From an uncultured Paracoccaceae bacterium (lineage in GTDB: Bacteria > Pseudomonadota > Alphaproteobacteria > Rhodobacterales > Rhodobacteraceae): a DNA stretch of 64,000 nucleotides. The stretch covers positions 1 to 64,000 of the forward strand of contig CANKZJ010000004.1 of NCBI GenBank assembly GCA_947488605.1, read 5' to 3'. Under the pieces are notes generated by a model. It did not search any database. It was not told the DNA's origin and was given only the letters and a program-made list of their open reading frames with translations. The position numbers and the translations under genes were made by a program. Within the stretch, counting starts at the first letter, position 1. Every line of letters starts with the position of its first letter. Shown piece after piece: positions 62,701 through 64,000 of this stretch.

Positions 62701-63632
62701 AGTGCTTGCTCCAACTGATCCCAACGGTCAGGTGCGGGTAAACCCAGACGAATCCAGTCAGATGCATAAGGAAAGACGCGCGACCAGATGTGATGGCGCG
62801 CAAGTTGGTCTTGGGCTGCCACCGCATCTTTGACTTGGTACAGCCGAAAAAGTGTGGTGCCGCCAATTAGTTGTGCGCCGCTTGCGGTCGCCAATTTGTC
62901 GAGCCGATCTGCGTCGACACTCAATCGGGTGCGCGTCTCGTCCGCCCATTGCGGATCGGCAAGCGCTTCGGCGCCGATCGCCAGAGCGGGGCCGGAAACT
63001 TGCCAGGGGCCCAAGAGTTCCACAAGTCTGGCGATGATCTCAGGATCACCAATTGCGAAGCCGAGCCGCAGTCCCGCTAGGCCCCAGAATTTGCCGAAGC
63101 TTTTCAACACGATTGTGCCGGGCCGTGCAGCAAGGTGGATCAAGGATTGATCGGGCGTGACGTCGCAAAAGCTTTCATCGATCACAGTATAGGTGGCACC
63201 CAGGTCCGCGACTTGCCAAATATGCCCGTCGGGATTGTTCGGATGCACAGCGACCAATGCGTGGCTTGGGTCTTGACCCAAGCGCCAGCCCGCTGCGGCA
63301 AAAGACGCGCCATGCTCATTATATGTGGGCCCGGGGATGCTGACCTCGCCCACCGGCAGCACGCGCGGAAGGGCTGCGATAATCGCCGACGCACCAGTGG
63401 CACCAATTATTGCGGCGTCTTGGGGAATGTTCCAAAAACTGCGCGCCAAATCATAGAGGCGCGTGAAAGCGGCTTGATCGGGCAGGGCGCTCCATGCGTC
63501 TGTGGGGAGTCGCGGCATCGGATAGGGGACGGGGTTAATACCGGTCGACAAGTCCAACCAGTCTTGTCGCGATCCACCATAGGCTGCAATCGCTGCATCC
63601 AGTCCGCCACCATGGTCGCGCTTGTTGATCAT
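62697..63632 (-). CDS. cobC: Threonine-phosphate decarboxylase / class II aminotransferase-like CobC
   Basis: 311 aa PLP enzyme. LDLSTGINPVPYP at the N-terminus is a hallmark of CobC/CobD decarboxylases. The lysine motif LKSFGKFWGLAGLRLGF holds the PLP Schiff-base lysine. It makes (R)-1-aminopropanol O-phosphate from L-threonine O-phosphate, the substrate for the next enzyme. It is coupled to the DUF1636 gene (ATGA) and to cobD (TTGA). Confidence 0.92.
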   Translation of the reverse strand: MINKRDHGGGLDAAIAAYGGSRQDWLDLSTGINPVPYPMPRLPTDAWSALPDQAAFTRLYDLARSFWNIPQDAAIIGATGASAIIAALPRVLPVGEVSIPGPTYNEHGASFAAAGWRLGQDPSHALVAVHPNNPDGHIWQVADLGATYTVIDESFCDVTPDQSLIHLAARPGTIVLKSFGKFWGLAGLRLGFAIGDPEIIARLVELLGPWQVSGPALAIGAEALADPQWADETRTRLSVDADRLDKLATASGAQLIGGTTLFRLYQVKDAVAAQDQLARHHIWSRVFPYASDWIRLGLPAPDRWDQLEQAL

Positions 63633-64000
63633 TCGTTGTCAGGCAATGGCGGATGGCGCGTCACAAAATGGCCTTTGATCGCTTGTGGCCATTCGCGAAA
63701 GGGAACTTGACCCGTTTCTGAACCGGCATGCCCCATTGCATATGCGACGATGCCAGTTGCAGCTTCGGCAGTCGGTTCGAATTCGCCCATTGTATAGTTA
63801 AGTTTTCCTGCCCCTTGTATCGCCACATTGCAGGCCTTCTTACATCCCATCAAGCACGATACGCGCCTTGTTTTGACGTCTTTCAAACCGCTCGCCGCGA
63901 CTTCGATCAATTCGGCCATGACCTCACCATCGGTGCGGGCCATATCACCTGCCTCCCATCCTTCACGTTTGCAGGTGTCGCAGATTGTTATCCAAGTCGT
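63629..64000 (-). CDS. DUF1636 metal-binding protein, 5-prime end cut by the window
   Basis: At least 123 residues; the frame stays open to the window edge. Reading past an internal ATG (63943) gives TTWITICDTCKREGWEAGD, the typical DUF1636 N-terminus with CxxC, so the start lies outside. A later SCLMGCKKACNV segment supplies more cysteines. The family is predicted to bind a metal or iron-sulfur cluster, function unknown, and often occurs beside cobalamin genes. The stop overlaps the cobC start (ATGA). Confidence 0.8.
   Translation of the reverse strand, partial: TTWITICDTCKREGWEAGDMARTDGEVMAELIEVAASGLKDVKTRRVSCLMGCKKACNVAIQGAGKLNYTMGEFEPTAEAATGIVAYAMGHAGSETGQVPFREWPQAIKGHFVTRHPPLPDNE

Noticed and set aside
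1-64000. CRISPR arrays, tRNA/rRNA genes, integrases, transposases, phage genes
   Set aside because: No regular spacer-repeat pattern, cloverleaf-like segment or recognisable mobile-element protein was seen anywhere. The genes are of housekeeping or metabolic type throughout.

Overview
The window is an ordinary chromosomal segment of an alphaproteobacterium, most likely a marine Rhodobacteraceae (Roseobacter-group) member. Indicators read directly from the sequence are a mid-50s GC content by eye, dense gene packing with ATGA/TGATG stop-start overlaps, a Rhodobacterales-type order rsfS-rlmH-gpmI-envC-ctpA, a CobN/BluB (aerobic) cobalamin pathway, an IalB-family periplasmic protein, and paired FAD-GcvT demethylase-type enzymes. 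No rRNA, tRNA, CRISPR array, prophage or insertion sequence was found. The species cannot be named from this alone.

Layout: 1-3.4 kb holds an L,D-transpeptidase, the RNA pyrophosphohydrolase rppH, a secreted Cys-rich protein, a MltB-type lytic transglycosylase and a DUF1801 protein. 3.4-9.1 kb (minus strand) is a lysine/diaminopimelate block: dapD, two small unknown proteins, a DUF3445 haem-enzyme-like protein, dapE and RNase R. 9.2-10.5 kb has a LOG-family protein and gluconokinase. 10.5-20.3 kb is a carbohydrate-uptake island: a LacI repressor, divergent from an ABC importer (binding protein, two permeases, ATPase), a GH2 beta-mannosidase-type enzyme, a xylose-isomerase-like TIM-barrel protein and a Gfo/Idh/MocA oxidoreductase; a double operator-like sequence lies just before the binding protein. 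20.3-25.2 kb is a mixed set (rlmN, IalB-like, asparaginase II, exonuclease III, MDR reductase). 25.2-30.3 kb is the rsfS-rlmH-gpmI-envC-ctpA block, preceded by a 19-codon leader ORF translationally coupled to rsfS.

30.3-39.7 kb contains an unrecognised acidic/basic two-part protein and then a minus-strand operon-like run: XRE-cupin regulator, GFA zinc protein, FAD-GcvT enzyme, PPOX-like protein, homocysteine S-methyltransferase, GlxA-type regulator and a second FAD-GcvT enzyme. This fits methylamine/betaine-type one-carbon catabolism. 39.7-47.4 kb has free-methionine sulfoxide reductase, an MDR oxidoreductase with a thiolase, gamma-glutamyltransferase, small unknown proteins, an FMN reductase and a TPP enzyme.

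47.4-64 kb is dominated by cobalamin genes on the minus strand (bluB, two tandem Lin0512-family genes, a YrbL-like gene, cobO, cobN, cobW, cobD, cobC and a DUF1636 gene running off the right edge), interrupted by smc, an M19 dipeptidase and a second lytic transglycosylase. Intergenic structures worth attention are a perfect 18-bp palindrome between cobN and cobO, a perfect 22-bp tandem duplication between cobW and smc, an 11-bp-phased fourfold repeat near 45.1 kb, and three copies of a Roseobacter-type intergenic repeat, one of which lies in frame inside cobN.
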